Part shown: one piece after another, positions 15,768 to 25,870 of the stretch
Layout of the letters: each line of letters starts with the position of its first letter
How positions within the stretch are numbered: the first letter of the stretch is position 1
NCBI GenBank assembly: GCA_963832355.1
Contig: CAWHTX010000016.1
Span: 1 to 64,000, forward strand
DNA from: DATFVA01 sp963832355
GTDB lineage: Bacteria; Bacteroidota; Ignavibacteria; Ignavibacteriales; Ignavibacteriaceae
Reading direction: 5' to 3'
DNA: 64,000 bases
Translations under genes and position numbers: made by a program
Notes under the pieces: generated by a model
Told to the model about the DNA's origin: nothing
What the model saw: the letters and a program-made list of their open reading frames with translations, nothing else
The model's database searches: none

Positions 15768-18731
15768 TTGAAATATTTTTACGCGCTGATCTTTCTCCTG
15801 TGCATGATTTACCAGGTGCCGGCACAGGATTATTACAACATAACAGGTTCATCTCCAAAGAGGGTGTTTAAACATCTGACCATCGAAGACGGGCTGTCGC
15901 AAAATTACCCGCTTAATATTATTCAGGATAAGAAGGGAATTATGTGGTTCGCCACGTTGAACGGTCTAAATAAGTATGATGGCTATTCCTTCACCGTTTT
16001 CACTCATGACCCTTATGATTCCACCACAATCTCCGGGAATTCAATAGCTCAGATTTTTGAAGACAGCAGAGGCATTCTCTGGGCAGGAACATACCAGGCC
16101 GGTGAACTGAACCTGATGGATACAAGAACTGAGAAGTTCAGAAAGATCCCGCGTTCATTCACTGATTTACATTGTATTGCAGAGGATAAAGACTCGAACA
16201 TCTGGATAGGCACTTTATATGATGGACTTTTTATGATAAGAGCAGGGGATATTATAGCATCCGACTTTAAATTTACCAGGTATCGGTATGGGTATGAGCT
16301 GCCTGCCAGCTCAGGCAAAAACGTCATCCGTGAAATTTTTGTCGATAATGACAACAATATCTGGCTATCAACAGATTCGGGGCTTGACAAACTACCCGAG
16401 GGAAATAGAAAAGATCTGGTCCATTTCACTTTCCCGGATACTTCCGTTGCGCATAAAATAAATCCCGGAGTTCAGCACTTCCTGAATAATAACGATAGTA
16501 CTATGTGGTTATTTACTTCGTCGGGTATAATTCTGTTCAACAGATTCAGCGGGCAATATAAAATGTATCCCAGGCAGACTGATAAACATGGTTTTACATA
16601 TTCTGCAGCCAGGGATCGGAATGGTAATCTCTGGATGAGCGATTACGGAAGACTTGTGGTATTCAATGTTCATACTGAAACTTACGATTACCTCTATAAA
16701 TACCCTGATTATCAGGTCACGGGAAAGATCGGTCCTTTGTTTGCCGACAAGGCCGGCGATATCTGGATGGGTTCAAATGCCTACGGCATCTATATATATT
16801 TTCCTGAATCGGAAAGATTCAAAACTTTTCCGTATGAAAAATTGCTGAACCCGAATGACCGGAGCATACGTACAATTTACCAGGATTCTCAAAAAAATCT
16901 CTGGTTTATTGGAGGGGCGGTGCTATTCAAATGGAATATGCAGACCGGTAAGTTAAAAGATTATGACGAACCGCCGTTTGACGATAAGACAGGTTACGGC
17001 CGCGGCGATGCATTAATGGAGGATAGGAACGGGTATCTATGGTTTGATAATCATAGGGGCGTGGGCCGCATTAATATCAAGACTGATGAACCGGCACCTT
17101 TTATTTCTGTAACCCGGCAAGACAGACCTGTTTCCGGAATGCTTCAGGATCATTCCGGCATAATCTGGCTCTGCGGCAGTTATTTTCTGAATAAACTGAC
17201 GGACATCAGTACGGGAAAGTTTACTTCATACCAGTATAATACCAAATCCTCCCTCGGAGGAACTACCAGTATGTACGAAGATAAGCAGGGTGATATATGG
17301 TTCACCTCAAACCTGGGATTAATCCGGTTCGACAGGAACACAGAAAAGTTTACTTATTATAAGAATGATCCGTCAGATAAAAACAGTTTATACTGTAATA
17401 ATACGCTGTGCATTTGTCCGGACCCCATTGCTCCGGATGAAAAACTGTGGGTAGGCACTAAGGGAGGCGGCTTAAACCTGTTCGACAAGAAAACCGGGAC
17501 CTGGAAGCATTTTTTGAAAAAAGATGGTCTGCCCGACAATGTTGTGTACGGCGTATTGCCTGATAATGAAGGAAACCTATGGCTGAGCACAAACAGGGGA
17601 CTGTCAAAATTTACTCCGAAAACACATCAATTCATAAATTATGATGTGAATGACGGTTTACAGAGCAATGAATTTAATACCTGCTCGTTTTTCAGGAGCA
17701 GATCGGGCGAGATGTTTTTCGGTGGTATAAACGGCTTCAATTATTTTTATCCCGGTAATGTTGCAAATAAAAATATCCATACAAATATAGTTTTTACTGA
17801 TTTCAAACTGTTCGGCAATTCAGTTTCGGCAGGAGACTCCGGTTCAGTTCTGAAAAGGGTAATATCTGCAACTGATAAAATAATACTCGCCCACAATGAA
17901 AATAATTTTTCTCTCGATTTTGCACTACTGGATTATTATGCGCCGGTAAAAAACCGGTTTGCTTATAAACTTGAGGGATTTAATAACAACTGGATACAGC
18001 TTGGTAATAAAAGAGAGGTAACATTCACCGGTCTTGATCCCGGCAAATATGTTCTGAAGGTAAAAGGATCAAACAGCGATGGGATATGGAATAAACATGC
18101 TGCAGCATTAAGTATAGTGATAACTCCTCCCTGGTGGGCAAGCGCGTGGTCTTACGGAATTTACTTCCTGTTGATCCTCAGTTTATTATATGCCGTCAGA
18201 AGATACGAACTAAACAGGCAGCAATGGAAACACAGCCTTGAACTTGAGACAATAGAATCATTCAGGTATAAGGAAATAAGTGCGATGAAGTCCCATTTCT
18301 TCGCAAACATCTCCCACGAGTTCAGAACGCCGCTTACCTTAATTATGGGTCCGAGCGAAAGAATAATAAATGAAACTTCAGATCAGCAGATACTCAGGCA
18401 GGCAAAAAGCATAAAGAGAAATGCATCCCGGCTGCTTTCTCTTATAAACCAGCTGCTTGATCTCTCCAAACTTGAATCGGGCAAGCTTGAGCTCAGGGCA
18501 TCGAGGTCCAACATAGTAACCTTTATTAAGGGACTGGCAATGTCGTTTGAGTCGGCTGCCGAGTCGAGAGATATTGCACTAAAACTGGAAGCGGATAAAA
18601 ATGAAATAGAGCTATACTTTGATAATGAGAAAATGACAAAGATATTAACCAACCTTCTGTCGAATGCTTTTAAGTTTACGCCTGAAGGGGGAACGATCAC
18701 TGTAAGCTGTTCAGGAAACCCGGATCAGTAA
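15768..18731 (+). CDS. Hybrid two-component system protein (HTCS), 5' part of frameshifted gene
   Basis: This 987-codon frame is the first two thirds of a ~1,388-residue HTCS. In order: signal peptide (1-19), a periplasmic regulator-propeller region (~25-690) with repeats such as GLSQNYPLNIIQDKKGIMW and WVGTKGGGLNLFD, a Y_Y_Y domain (~705-785), one membrane helix (~789-812), and HisKA with H-box FFANISHEFRTPLTLIMGP (~843). The ATPase N-box LTNLLSNAFKFTPEGG follows, then the frame stops early at 18731. Start TTG with SD caggag ~8 nt upstream. The ligand of the sensor is unknown; such proteins often control polysaccharide or nutrient loci in cis. Confidence 0.88.
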   Translation: MKYFYALIFLLCMIYQVPAQDYYNITGSSPKRVFKHLTIEDGLSQNYPLNIIQDKKGIMWFATLNGLNKYDGYSFTVFTHDPYDSTTISGNSIAQIFEDSRGILWAGTYQAGELNLMDTRTEKFRKIPRSFTDLHCIAEDKDSNIWIGTLYDGLFMIRAGDIIASDFKFTRYRYGYELPASSGKNVIREIFVDNDNNIWLSTDSGLDKLPEGNRKDLVHFTFPDTSVAHKINPGVQHFLNNNDSTMWLFTSSGIILFNRFSGQYKMYPRQTDKHGFTYSAARDRNGNLWMSDYGRLVVFNVHTETYDYLYKYPDYQVTGKIGPLFADKAGDIWMGSNAYGIYIYFPESERFKTFPYEKLLNPNDRSIRTIYQDSQKNLWFIGGAVLFKWNMQTGKLKDYDEPPFDDKTGYGRGDALMEDRNGYLWFDNHRGVGRINIKTDEPAPFISVTRQDRPVSGMLQDHSGIIWLCGSYFLNKLTDISTGKFTSYQYNTKSSLGGTTSMYEDKQGDIWFTSNLGLIRFDRNTEKFTYYKNDPSDKNSLYCNNTLCICPDPIAPDEKLWVGTKGGGLNLFDKKTGTWKHFLKKDGLPDNVVYGVLPDNEGNLWLSTNRGLSKFTPKTHQFINYDVNDGLQSNEFNTCSFFRSRSGEMFFGGINGFNYFYPGNVANKNIHTNIVFTDFKLFGNSVSAGDSGSVLKRVISATDKIILAHNENNFSLDFALLDYYAPVKNRFAYKLEGFNNNWIQLGNKREVTFTGLDPGKYVLKVKGSNSDGIWNKHAAALSIVITPPWWASAWSYGIYFLLILSLLYAVRRYELNRQQWKHSLELETIESFRYKEISAMKSHFFANISHEFRTPLTLIMGPSERIINETSDQQILRQAKSIKRNASRLLSLINQLLDLSKLESGKLELRASRSNIVTFIKGLAMSFESAAESRDIALKLEADKNEIELYFDNEKMTKILTNLLSNAFKFTPEGGTITVSCSGNPDQ

Positions 18732-19932
18732 TCGTATTTCCGGCGACCCGGCTGATGACGGAAACAGCAGGAAAAATCTCGATTCCGATATGGAGTCGGT
18801 TGAAATCAGAGTAAAAGATACTGGTATCGGTATCAGTAAAGAGGATCTTCCGAAACTCTTCGACAGATTTTACCAGGTTGATAACTCGCCGACGAAAGAA
18901 CACGAAGGAACCGGTATAGGCCTTGCCCTCGTCAAAGAACTGGTAGAACTTCATTACGGAACTATCAGCGTATGGAGCGAGCCGTCGGCAGGTACAGAAT
19001 TTACTATTAATCTGCTTATGGGCAGGGATCATTTAAGGAATTTTGAAATTGTAGAATCACCTGAACCGCCGGCAGAGGGTACTGTAGAAGACAACGAGGA
19101 ATATTCTGCAACAAAAATAGTTAATGATACTTTAAACGAGGATCTGTCAGGAAGTAAAAATATAATTCTTTTAGTAGAGGATAACCCGGATGTAAGGGAT
19201 TTTATCAATGATTCGCTGGGGAATGATTTCCGGGTTGAAGAGGCCTCGAACGGGGAACAGGGATTGAGGAAGGCGGAACAGGTAATACCTGACCTGGTGA
19301 TAAGCGATATTATGATGCCGAAGATGGATGGTATTGAGCTTACCGGGAAACTGAAAAATAATGAGAAGACAAGTCATATCCCTGTTATACTGCTTACAGC
19401 AAAGTCGGAACAGGAAAGCAGACTTGAAGGTCTCGAAACAGGTGCAGACGATTACCTGGTAAAACCATTCGACACTAAAGAATTAAATTTACGGATAAGA
19501 AACCTTATCACGATAAGACAAAAACTGCAGGAAAAATTCAGCAATGGAAATTACGTCCCTCCTAAAAAAACTGAAGAAAAGAATCTCAGTAATATTGAAG
19601 AGCACTTTATGGCTAAGGTTATGGAGGTAATAGAAAAGCACCTCTCAGATGAAGAATTCAGCATTGAGCAGTTCGGAAAAGAAGTGGGAATGAGCAGGGT
19701 TCAGCTGCACAGAAAACTTAAGGCATTAACAGGCAAATCAGCGAGCAATTTTGTAAGATCGATAAGACTGGCGGAAGCCAGGACAATGATAAAAGAAGGC
19801 AGAGGAAATATCTCCGAGATAGCTTACTCAGTTGGATTCTCCAGTCCCCAGTATTTTACCCGCTGCTTCAAAGAAGAATACGGGTATCCGCCTAGTGATC
19901 TTTCTCCCGGGGGATTGCAGTCAGCTTTGTAA
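18721..19932 (+). CDS. HTCS protein, 3' part: ATPase C-half, receiver and AraC-type DNA-binding domain
   Basis: This is the continuation of 15768-18731 in the next frame. From ~18721 the frame reads through a short linker to VEIRVKDTGIGISKEDLPK (ATP lid G1 box), TGIGLALVKELVELH (G2), then a receiver domain (ILLVEDNPDVRDF; phosphoacceptor Asp in LVISDIMMP; Lys in DDYLVKPF) and an AraC-type double HTH (FGKEVGMSRVQLHRKLKAL, IAYSVGFSSPQYFTRCFKEE). An internal ATG at 18790 is the first plausible start if it were made separately, but that would leave half an ATPase. One surplus base between ~18703 and 18731 restores the fusion. Confidence 0.85.
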   Translation, partial: RISNRISGDPADDGNSRKNLDSDMESVEIRVKDTGIGISKEDLPKLFDRFYQVDNSPTKEHEGTGIGLALVKELVELHYGTISVWSEPSAGTEFTINLLMGRDHLRNFEIVESPEPPAEGTVEDNEEYSATKIVNDTLNEDLSGSKNIILLVEDNPDVRDFINDSLGNDFRVEEASNGEQGLRKAEQVIPDLVISDIMMPKMDGIELTGKLKNNEKTSHIPVILLTAKSEQESRLEGLETGADDYLVKPFDTKELNLRIRNLITIRQKLQEKFSNGNYVPPKKTEEKNLSNIEEHFMAKVMEVIEKHLSDEEFSIEQFGKEVGMSRVQLHRKLKALTGKSASNFVRSIRLAEARTMIKEGRGNISEIAYSVGFSSPQYFTRCFKEEYGYPPSDLSPGGLQSAL

Positions 19933-19938
19933 ACAGTA

Positions 19939-21891
19939 CTAGTAATAAAACCAGATAGTCCTGTAGTCGCGGATGTTTTCTCCTCTTGCTGCCAGCTCTT
20001 CCAGGTAATCGTATATAGGGACGTCAACATAATTGTACGGGGGAACGGGAGAGATATTCTTTTCCCACGGATGAAACTCATAAACACGGGATCCGTCGGC
20101 AAGTATCATCACAAACCTGTGATCCTGTCCCGCCTGCAGCTGGTTCTTTCCGAGTTTAGGCACATTAAACACCGGCTCGTCGGTTCTGTCGAGTCCGGGA
20201 AGCAGCCTCGCCTCTTCCTTCCTTTCCTGCAGTATCCGGGCGATGGGAACCATATACCGTTTGGTTTCTTCCTTCCCTTTCATATTAAAAGTATAATAAG
20301 GATCAACGCCTATGGATCTGAGATCCTTTCTCAGCTTTGCAGTTTCAAATCTTCTCGAATTTTCTACAGTATAAACTTCCTGGTTATAAACGCTTATGCC
20401 GGCTTTCCTGAATTTCTGAACGGCGTTCATTGCATCGGGAGTAATCTCATACGAATGTTCAAAATGAGTAACGATAGCTATTTCAAGTTTCGGGGGATTG
20501 TGAAACCGTGAGATGGTATTTATAAGACCATCTGTTATCCTCATAGGCAGTACAACAGGAGTTCTGCTTCCGATCCTTATCCTGTAGATCTGTTTTTTCT
20601 GGGCCAGGGCTTCCAGTATACGTTCCACCTGGTAATCCTTCATAATGAGGGGATCGCCGCCTGTTATTAATACATCGCCGATGCTTTTATGTTCATCAAA
20701 CCAGGCCATAGCGTCGTATAGTTTCCTTACTGATGCAAGAGCCTTCGGTTCGAGCACTCTCTGTATTTCCCAGTTGCGCTGGCAGTAAACACAGATCTGA
20801 GCGCAGGTATTGAACGGTTTGAGAATGGCTATTACCGGGTAACGCCTTGTAACAAGTTCGATTGGAGAAGTATCGTGCTCGCCCATAAAATCAAATGTCA
20901 TCCCCCGGTCGTTTTTGTGATCAACCATTTTATCAACATACTCCTTCGGCGGAATAACCTGTGCCCTGACGGCATGATCATAACCGATCGACAGCTTCCT
21001 GTCCATAAGACTAAGGTAATAGGGAGTAATCCCAAACGCTATTTTATTCTTTACTGCCTTATCAACCGCTTCCTTCTGCTCGGTTGTAAGCTCGATAAGA
21101 TTGACAAGCGGAGCAGCATCCCTGATCACGTTCTTAAGGTGCCACAGGTAGTCGTTCCAGCTGCTCTCATCAGCTTTGAAGTACCTGAGTATCCTGGTTT
21201 TGTTTTCTCTGCGCCAGGCAGCGACCTCATCATCAAGTCCTGAAGGATATTTCATAAAATATTTATGAACACTTGAACCGAGCTCGTCGAGAAGCTCCAT
21301 CCTTATATTTGCTGCCTCCCTCCCCTTCAGCTTTAAGAATTCGGGAATGCTTTTTTTAACCTGTTCATCTTCAAGGTATATATTTGATTTGCCCGTAACG
21401 CCCCTGAAAAGATTTATGAACTCGAGCAGGAACCCTACAGATATTTTATCCTTCAGTTCATCCCGACGGTCCTGTGCAAGTTTCCAGAGACTGTCAAGTG
21501 CGGAGAATTCGGTGCGGAATTCGTTGATGGGACCTATTACACTCCTGAAGACACGGATGCATTCTCTAACCGTAGATTTCTCAAGTATATGCAGATCGTT
21601 ATCAACTTCAAATACTTTTCGCTCGGCTTTTTCGAGGTAGGTGTACATTGAATCACGTGCGGCTTCAAGATCGGGAGACTCCTTTAGTATTTCATAAATA
21701 GCGGGATTTGAATCCCAGAGTCTTTGTATGTAAGCTTCGTAGTTGACTTCAAAGTGCGGCTTAAATAAACTGACTTCATCGGTGAAGACATCATCCAGTA
21801 ATTTGATGCTGAGCCATTTCAGTTTTGGTGTGTCAGAAGAGGATTTCCCGTCTTTGTCGTTTTTCTTTCCGGAATCAGTCATAGTTGCCAT
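19939..21891 (-). CDS. KamA-family radical SAM protein (lysine 2,3-aminomutase-like)
   Basis: A 650-residue cytoplasmic protein. The radical SAM cluster motif is CAQICVYC (CX3CX2C, Cys 363, 367, 370), preceded by YPVIAILKPFNT and followed by ITGGDPLIMKD (SAM-binding GGDPL). The C-terminal FNVPKLGKNQ region is in the position of the PLP-lysine motif of lysine 2,3-aminomutase. The first ~250 residues are a helical extension not found in classic ~410-residue KamA, so the substrate may differ from lysine. It converges on the HTCS gene with only 6 bp between stop codons. SD aggagg lies upstream of the ATG. Confidence 0.85.
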   Translation of the reverse strand: MATMTDSGKKNDKDGKSSSDTPKLKWLSIKLLDDVFTDEVSLFKPHFEVNYEAYIQRLWDSNPAIYEILKESPDLEAARDSMYTYLEKAERKVFEVDNDLHILEKSTVRECIRVFRSVIGPINEFRTEFSALDSLWKLAQDRRDELKDKISVGFLLEFINLFRGVTGKSNIYLEDEQVKKSIPEFLKLKGREAANIRMELLDELGSSVHKYFMKYPSGLDDEVAAWRRENKTRILRYFKADESSWNDYLWHLKNVIRDAAPLVNLIELTTEQKEAVDKAVKNKIAFGITPYYLSLMDRKLSIGYDHAVRAQVIPPKEYVDKMVDHKNDRGMTFDFMGEHDTSPIELVTRRYPVIAILKPFNTCAQICVYCQRNWEIQRVLEPKALASVRKLYDAMAWFDEHKSIGDVLITGGDPLIMKDYQVERILEALAQKKQIYRIRIGSRTPVVLPMRITDGLINTISRFHNPPKLEIAIVTHFEHSYEITPDAMNAVQKFRKAGISVYNQEVYTVENSRRFETAKLRKDLRSIGVDPYYTFNMKGKEETKRYMVPIARILQERKEEARLLPGLDRTDEPVFNVPKLGKNQLQAGQDHRFVMILADGSRVYEFHPWEKNISPVPPYNYVDVPIYDYLEELAARGENIRDYRTIWFYY

Positions 21892-22043
21892 AACTGCCTC
21901 CTGAGGTTATTTATTCAACATTATAAAGCTAAATATTGAATAAGTCAACTTCCGGGTCCTGAAAGGAGGATTAGAACCGGATCTGATATTCCCATACTGC
22001 CGGTATTCCGTTTACCACGTATCCTTGCGTCAATACCGCGTAT

Positions 22044-22628
22044 TTACCAGGCGTAGCCGATGTCAAATCTCAGAGCAGGGGCGGTTCCGTTTATCTTGTT
22101 GAATGAATCATCATCTCCCGAAAAGAAGTAATAATCCATTCCTATACCGAGTCCCATTGCAAACTGCTCTCCCGGAAACCACTGCCAGCCTACCAAGCCG
22201 CCGACAGAAGTTACAGAAACAGATGAACTGCCTTCATCGCTGGTTAGATTGTTGTACGAAACATTCGGTGCGATATAAAATCCCCTGAGATTATTCCCGT
22301 TAGGATAAAGCCTTATTTCAGCATTAAGACCAAAGCCATCCACTCCCGATATCGTAGGTGCCTGAACTCCTATCCCAAAGGCGGATCCTTCACCCAGCTT
22401 ATGAAAATATGATATGTTATAAAAAAGAAGGAATTTCAGCGGATTGATAATTATCATATTATTGCGGGGCGTGATATCCTCGGTGGTGGATATAGTAACT
22501 TCTTCATAATAGATCGTGTCCCCGGTTGCCGGATCGATTTTCCACTTTTTTGCCTCGGTACGGTCCTGTGCGGAAGCAGCTGCCAGCATGGCTGCACCAA
22601 TTAACAAGGTGTATAGGATTGTTTTCAT
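22044..22628 (-). CDS. Small outer-membrane beta-barrel-like protein
   Basis: A 194-residue protein with a clean signal peptide (MKTILYTLLIGAAMLAAASA-Q). The mature part alternates polar and hydrophobic residues with aromatic girdle positions and ends in the barrel signature ALRFDIGYAW (terminal aromatic). Phrases such as GEGSAFGIGVQAPTISG, FGLNAEIRLYPNG and FAMGLGIGMDYYFFSGDD are typical of 8-strand barrels. Function unknown; isolated from its neighbours. Confidence 0.68.
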   Translation of the reverse strand: MKTILYTLLIGAAMLAAASAQDRTEAKKWKIDPATGDTIYYEEVTISTTEDITPRNNMIIINPLKFLLFYNISYFHKLGEGSAFGIGVQAPTISGVDGFGLNAEIRLYPNGNNLRGFYIAPNVSYNNLTSDEGSSSVSVTSVGGLVGWQWFPGEQFAMGLGIGMDYYFFSGDDDSFNKINGTAPALRFDIGYAW

Positions 22629-22935
22629 AATTTTATTCTCCCATAAATTAAAAGCCGCATGTTTAGCTTTTTCACTTTACCAAACCTTGTGCCATCCATT
22701 GAATCCCGTGATGAACGGGTTTCAGGATTGATAAGCGTTTCACCCGGTATAATTTAACATTTATTGCGTATAATTCCCTATACATACAGAGGATATTATT
22801 TCGTACATCTCTCAGTTCCACTGCTTCCTGCTTATCTCCATTTATCACACGGTTATGCCTGCCGTTTAAATTCACTTCCCAACCACTCCTCCTTTTATTT
22901 AATTGCGGATAATTAAAATCCGGGAGAAGGTAACC
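22629..22935. other. Divergent intergenic region, 307 bp
   Basis: This lies between the minus-strand barrel gene and the plus-strand DUF5916 gene. A 67-codon minus-strand frame (22672-22875) has no signal, family or codon support, so I treat the region as non-coding promoter DNA. Confidence 0.5.
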
Positions 22936-25605
22936 ATGAAATGTTTGCTCCTTTTTTGTTTAGTGACCGCAGCTGTAGTGTATGCTAATAAATATCCCAC
23001 CCTTAAAGACAATTCGAGCTCACAGATATCTGCTGTAAGATTAGCTGAGAATATAAAGATAGATGGTAAACTCACCGAAAAGGTATGGCAGAAACCCGGT
23101 TTTAATACTTTGATCCAGCAGGATCCACAGCAGGGTGTGCGTCCCACACAGAAATCTGAATTTTGGTTCGCTTACGATGACGAGGCAATCTATTTTGCGG
23201 GAAAATTTTATGATTCAAATCCTGATTCGATTATGGCAAGACTTGTACGGAGAGATTTTATCTGGGGCGATCCGTCCGACGGATGCGTACTTTATATAGA
23301 CTCGTACCGTGATAAGCGCAACGGTTACTTCTTTTATGTATCAGCTGCCGGTGCTGTGGCAGACGGACTGATAGAGAACGACGTTAAGCAGCCGAATGAC
23401 CTGAGCTGGGATGCAGTGTGGAAAGGTGCAAGCAATATCGATGATGAGGGCTGGTCGGTTGAGATGAAGATCCCCTATTCGCAGCTCCGATTTAAGGATG
23501 GTGAGAAGCAGGTGTGGGGAGTGAACGTGGAAAGGTTTATAAGCAGAAGGTTTGAAACCGATATGCTGGTTTATACGCCAAGGAATGAAAGCGGTTTTGC
23601 TTCAAGGTTCCCCGACCTGGTAGGGATTGATGAAATTACACCTCCTTCAAGGATTGAACTGCTTCCTTATGTGGTCGGCAAGGCGAAGTATATCGGTGCA
23701 CAGCCGGGAGATCCGTTTAACTCGGGACGTGAATATTCGCCGGGAGCAGGACTTGATTTACGTGCGGGTCTTGGAAGCAGTCTTACTCTTAACGCAACTA
23801 TCAATCCTGATTTCGGGCAGGTTGAGGTGGACCCTGCCGTGGTAAATCTCTCCGACGTTGAATCAACATTTGATGAAAAACGGCCTTTCTTCACAGAGGG
23901 CGTAAGCATCTACAGGTTCGGCCGGGGCGGTACAAATAATAATGTATCATTCAACTGGCCGACTACAAACATTTTCTACAGCAGACGTATCGGAAGGAAT
24001 CCCCAGGGAAGTCTTCCTGATTATGATTATGCCGATATCCCGCAGGGAACTCATATACTGGGTGCTGCCAAGATATCGGGACAGGTATTTGATAACTGGA
24101 AGATCGGAACTATTCACGCAGTTACACAAAGAGAGTTTGCGGATATTTCAGTTGACGGACAGCGCTCCAGCGTTGAGCTGGAACCGTTGACTTACTACGG
24201 TATATTCCGTGCGCAGAGAGATTTTAATTCAGGGAAACAGGGATTAGGACTGCTTACCACATTCACAGACAGATTTTTCAAGAATGAAGGTCTGAGCACA
24301 CAAATAAATAATAATGCATTTGTAATAGGAAGCGACGGATGGACATTCCTTGATGAGGATAACACTTATGTACTTACGGGCTGGGCGGCGTTTTCAAATG
24401 TTGCCGGTTCGAAAGAACGGATAACAGCCCTGCAGAGGAGTCCTGTACACTACTTCCAGAGACCCGATGCATCATACATTTCTGTTGACAGTTCTGCAGC
24501 CTCGTTAACAGGATACAGCGGGCGGTTGATGCTGAATAAAAACCGCGGACGCTGGGTGATAAATACGGCTGTGGGTCTTATCAGTCCCGGCTTTGACGTG
24601 AATGATTTAGGGTACGGATCTTACAGTGATTATATAAACGGCCACTTTTTTACAGCTTACAGGTGGACTGAGCCCACGGCCCTTTATCAGAATGCGGGTG
24701 TTAATTTCGGAGCTTATACAGGTTATAACTTTGGAGGAAACAACACGGCCCAGGGATACAGGATCGGAGCTTACCTTACTATGCCGGATTACAATGGAAT
24801 CCAGGGCACAATAATGTATAATCCTTCTACGCTTAACTCGAGGAAAACACGAGGAGGCCCATTAACTGTTAATCCTTCCGGCGCCTCCTGGTCAGCAGAT
24901 GTTTTTACAGATAACAGGAAGTGGTGGGTGTTAAGTACAGGTGGATCGGGATCATTCAGCAGCGACGGTAATTCTAATTCTGTTTACGCTTCACTTGAGA
25001 TAAAGGTGACGCCTACATTAACGATGTCGATAGGACCCGAGTACACGAACGATGTTTCAGAGACACAGTGGGTGAGCAATTTCAAAGATGATTATGCCGT
25101 TGATACATACGACCGGAGATATATCTTCGCTCATCTCGAGCAGAATATAATTGCGGCGAATATAAGAGCCGACTGGATCCTGAGTCCCTCCCTCAGCTTC
25201 CAGGTTTACTTCCAGCCGTTGATTGCATCGGGAGATTACAACAGCTTTAAGTATTTAATGCAGCCGAAGACTTACGATTTCAATACATACGGCAGAAACG
25301 GTTCTACCCTGGTGCGCAATACCTCTGCCGGCGGGGATGTGATATCCTATGAGCTGGATCCCGATGGTTCGGGTCCCGCCCCGGCACAGGTAATCGATAA
25401 CCCCGATTTCAATTATATATCGCTGCGCGGCAATGCAGTGCTTCGCTGGGAATATATGCCCGGCTCGACATTATATCTGGTATGGACACAGAGCAGGGAG
25501 AATATTGAAGCTAATGGCGATTTTCGTTTGGGCCGCTCATTTAATAATCTCTTCAGCGTCCATCCCGATAACATCTTCATGCTGAAGATCAGCTACTGGC
25601 TGTAA
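22936..25605 (+). CDS. DUF5916 outer-membrane protein with CBM9-like N-terminal domain
   Basis: Started at the ATG at 22936 (SD gagaagg 6 nt upstream; an earlier ATG adds 11 residues before the signal peptide), giving 889 residues. After the signal peptide, residues ~25-220 are a carbohydrate-binding-module-9-like sandwich (IKIDGKLTEKVWQK, FWFAYDDEAIYFAGKFYD, WSVEMKIPYSQLRF). The remaining ~650 residues match DUF5916, a beta-barrel-like domain: NPDFGQVEVDPAVVNLSDVE and EKRPFFTEG are its hallmarks, and the protein ends in an aromatic residue motif (MLKISYWL). The family is widespread in Bacteroidota-like outer membranes; its substrate is not established. Confidence 0.85.
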   Translation: MKCLLLFCLVTAAVVYANKYPTLKDNSSSQISAVRLAENIKIDGKLTEKVWQKPGFNTLIQQDPQQGVRPTQKSEFWFAYDDEAIYFAGKFYDSNPDSIMARLVRRDFIWGDPSDGCVLYIDSYRDKRNGYFFYVSAAGAVADGLIENDVKQPNDLSWDAVWKGASNIDDEGWSVEMKIPYSQLRFKDGEKQVWGVNVERFISRRFETDMLVYTPRNESGFASRFPDLVGIDEITPPSRIELLPYVVGKAKYIGAQPGDPFNSGREYSPGAGLDLRAGLGSSLTLNATINPDFGQVEVDPAVVNLSDVESTFDEKRPFFTEGVSIYRFGRGGTNNNVSFNWPTTNIFYSRRIGRNPQGSLPDYDYADIPQGTHILGAAKISGQVFDNWKIGTIHAVTQREFADISVDGQRSSVELEPLTYYGIFRAQRDFNSGKQGLGLLTTFTDRFFKNEGLSTQINNNAFVIGSDGWTFLDEDNTYVLTGWAAFSNVAGSKERITALQRSPVHYFQRPDASYISVDSSAASLTGYSGRLMLNKNRGRWVINTAVGLISPGFDVNDLGYGSYSDYINGHFFTAYRWTEPTALYQNAGVNFGAYTGYNFGGNNTAQGYRIGAYLTMPDYNGIQGTIMYNPSTLNSRKTRGGPLTVNPSGASWSADVFTDNRKWWVLSTGGSGSFSSDGNSNSVYASLEIKVTPTLTMSIGPEYTNDVSETQWVSNFKDDYAVDTYDRRYIFAHLEQNIIAANIRADWILSPSLSFQVYFQPLIASGDYNSFKYLMQPKTYDFNTYGRNGSTLVRNTSAGGDVISYELDPDGSGPAPAQVIDNPDFNYISLRGNAVLRWEYMPGSTLYLVWTQSRENIEANGDFRLGRSFNNLFSVHPDNIFMLKISYWL

Positions 25606-25614
25606 TTTTTAACT

Positions 25615-25678
25615 GTCATTGCGAGCGAGTCTTCGGGCAAAGCAATCTCTCTCCTCCCTGTCACTCATCGTCAGGGAG
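25615..25678. repeat. Intergenic GTCATTGCGAG-type element with hairpin
   Basis: This begins gtcattgcgagcgagtcttc and continues to aaagcaatctc, a form recognisable as a common dispersed intergenic repeat in many bacteria. It is followed by an independent 7-bp hairpin ctccctg/cagggag (25654-25678) just downstream of the DUF5916 gene. Confidence 0.5.
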
Positions 25679-25870
25679 AAAACTTTCACGTAGGTCATTA
25701 ACAGGGAGTTCCTGACTGAATCAATCCCCCTCACAGTCATCCCAAACCCTCACTCCAATACGTGAGCCACATCAATTCGCTTGTATAACGTAATCAAACA
25801 GGTGGAATTATTCTCTCGCCTTTGTAATCTTGTTACTTTCTATTGATCATAAAACTATGAGGTTAACTTT

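Noticed and set aside
18700..18735. Programmed frameshift in the hybrid kinase gene
   Set aside because: The region has no slippery heptamer in the right phase, and the shift needs a surplus base; an indel is the simpler cause.
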